A stretch of DNA of 22,141 nucleotides from an uncultured Lachnospiraceae bacterium (GTDB taxonomy: Bacteria > Bacillota > Clostridia > Lachnospirales > Lachnospiraceae), in contig CAJTTU010000057.1 of the NCBI GenBank assembly GCA_910579325.1, forward strand, positions 1-22,141. Direction: 5' to 3'. The notes under the pieces were generated by a model, which saw only the letters and a program-made list of their open reading frames with translations, had not been told where the DNA came from and searched no databases. Both the position numbers and the translations under genes were made by a program. Positions 21,672 to 22,141 of this stretch are shown here, piece after piece. Numbering within the stretch: position 1 is the first letter of the stretch; the number at the start of each line of letters is the position of its first letter.

Positions 21672-22106
21672 ATGAATTCAAGCATAGAATTTTCCAGAAA
21701 GATTGCCATGGCCTACAGTGCGGTATGTAAGCCGCTTTGCCAGGAGCTGAACTTACCGCAGACAGCCTTTGATATCCTGATGTTTCTGGGAAACAATCCT
21801 GCTTACAAAACAGCAAGTGATATCGTTGAAATTCGTTATATCAAAGCAAATCTGGTATCGATCCATGTGGAACGGCTGGTGCAAAACGGCTATCTGATAC
21901 GCCTGCCTGTGAAAGGAGACCGACGTAAAACAGAACTGCTTTGCACGGATAAGGCACAGTCTGTCATCGATCGGGGAAAGCGGCTCCAAAACGATTTTTT
22001 TGAGAAGTTGTTTTACAATACGGATGATGAAATGCGCAGGATATTTTTGGCTACCATGAATAAGATCGAAGAAAATTTAGACGCAATCCTGAAGGAGGCG
22101 AAATAG
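21672..22106 (+). CDS. MarR-family transcriptional regulator
   Basis: A 144-residue winged-helix regulator. Helices and wing are recognisable: LPQTAFDILMFLGNNPAYKT, the recognition helix region YIKANLVSIHVERLVQNGYL, and the wing with the family motif G-D-R-R-K-T-E-L-L-C-T-D-K-A. The C-terminal dimerisation helix is at about 112-142. AGGAGA lies 8 nt before ATG 21672. It is transcribed away from the flavodoxin block and is followed after 3 bp by another gene, so it probably represses its own operon. The signal is unknown; the family often senses small aromatic compounds or oxidants. Confidence 0.92.
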   Translation: MNSSIEFSRKIAMAYSAVCKPLCQELNLPQTAFDILMFLGNNPAYKTASDIVEIRYIKANLVSIHVERLVQNGYLIRLPVKGDRRKTELLCTDKAQSVIDRGKRLQNDFFEKLFYNTDDEMRRIFLATMNKIEENLDAILKEAK

Positions 22107-22109
22107 CAT

Positions 22110-22141
22110 ATGGAAACTTTACTTATCATTTTGGTAACATT
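22110..22141 (+). CDS. Start of a gene cut by the window end
   Basis: ATG at 22110 follows AAGGAGG (22091-22097) and opens a frame METLLIILVT to the last base. The residues are hydrophobic and suggest an N-terminal membrane segment or signal anchor. It starts 3 bp after the MarR gene, the usual place for the target of such a regulator, often an exporter. Nothing more can be said. Confidence 0.5.
   Translation, partial: METLLIILVT

Overview
The window looks like a chromosomal segment of a Gram-positive anaerobe of the class Clostridia, most probably a Lachnospiraceae member. This is inferred from the protein families (PucR-type regulator, TypA and GuaB of clostridial type, YitT, AgrC/AgrA-like kinase and LytTR regulator, clusters of N-terminal zinc-ribbon membrane proteins), strong AGGAGG-like ribosome binding sites and TTGACA/TATAAT-type promoters. 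No rRNA, tRNA, CRISPR array, phage gene or transposase was seen. Nearly all genes lie on the minus strand; only the two ends of the window run on the plus strand.

Left end (1-3700): the 3' end of a B12-binding radical SAM gene, then a PucR-family regulator that may be translationally coupled to a short leader ORF. Convergent to it is a membrane-anchored PGRP-type amidase with an unusual Arg-rich cytoplasmic tail. Next comes a 3' fragment of an AAA-ATPase/PD-(D/E)XK protein. Core block (3700-8260, minus): guaB with its own promoter and terminator, preceded by typA and yitT, which probably form one transcript.

Signalling block (8254-12081, minus): two complete AgrC-like GHKL histidine kinases, one LytTR response regulator, and a third kinase locus reduced by an apparent in-frame internal deletion to an 83-residue ORF. 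No AgrB- or AgrD-like gene is present. The promoter of this operon overlaps an inverted repeat that probably also terminates the block upstream of it.

Zinc-ribbon block (12095-18826, minus): a lipoprotein, a soluble coiled-coil protein with two zinc ribbons, and three membrane proteins each starting with a CxxC...CxxC zinc ribbon, all closely spaced. The function is unknown. This is the best candidate for an undescribed system in the window.

Right end (18827-22141): a gene-poor interval with stacked palindromes and an apparent relic of a serine-hydrolase 3' end; a class-C-type serine hydrolase lipoprotein; a flavodoxin driven by a MerR-type long-spacer promoter that sits inside a truncated MerR gene; and a divergent MarR regulator, with a putative operator over its own promoter, leading into a gene cut by the window end.

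A recurring theme is partial gene loss: AAA/PD-(D/E)XK fragment, histidine kinase remnant, MerR remnant and serine-hydrolase relic all lie within 22 kb.
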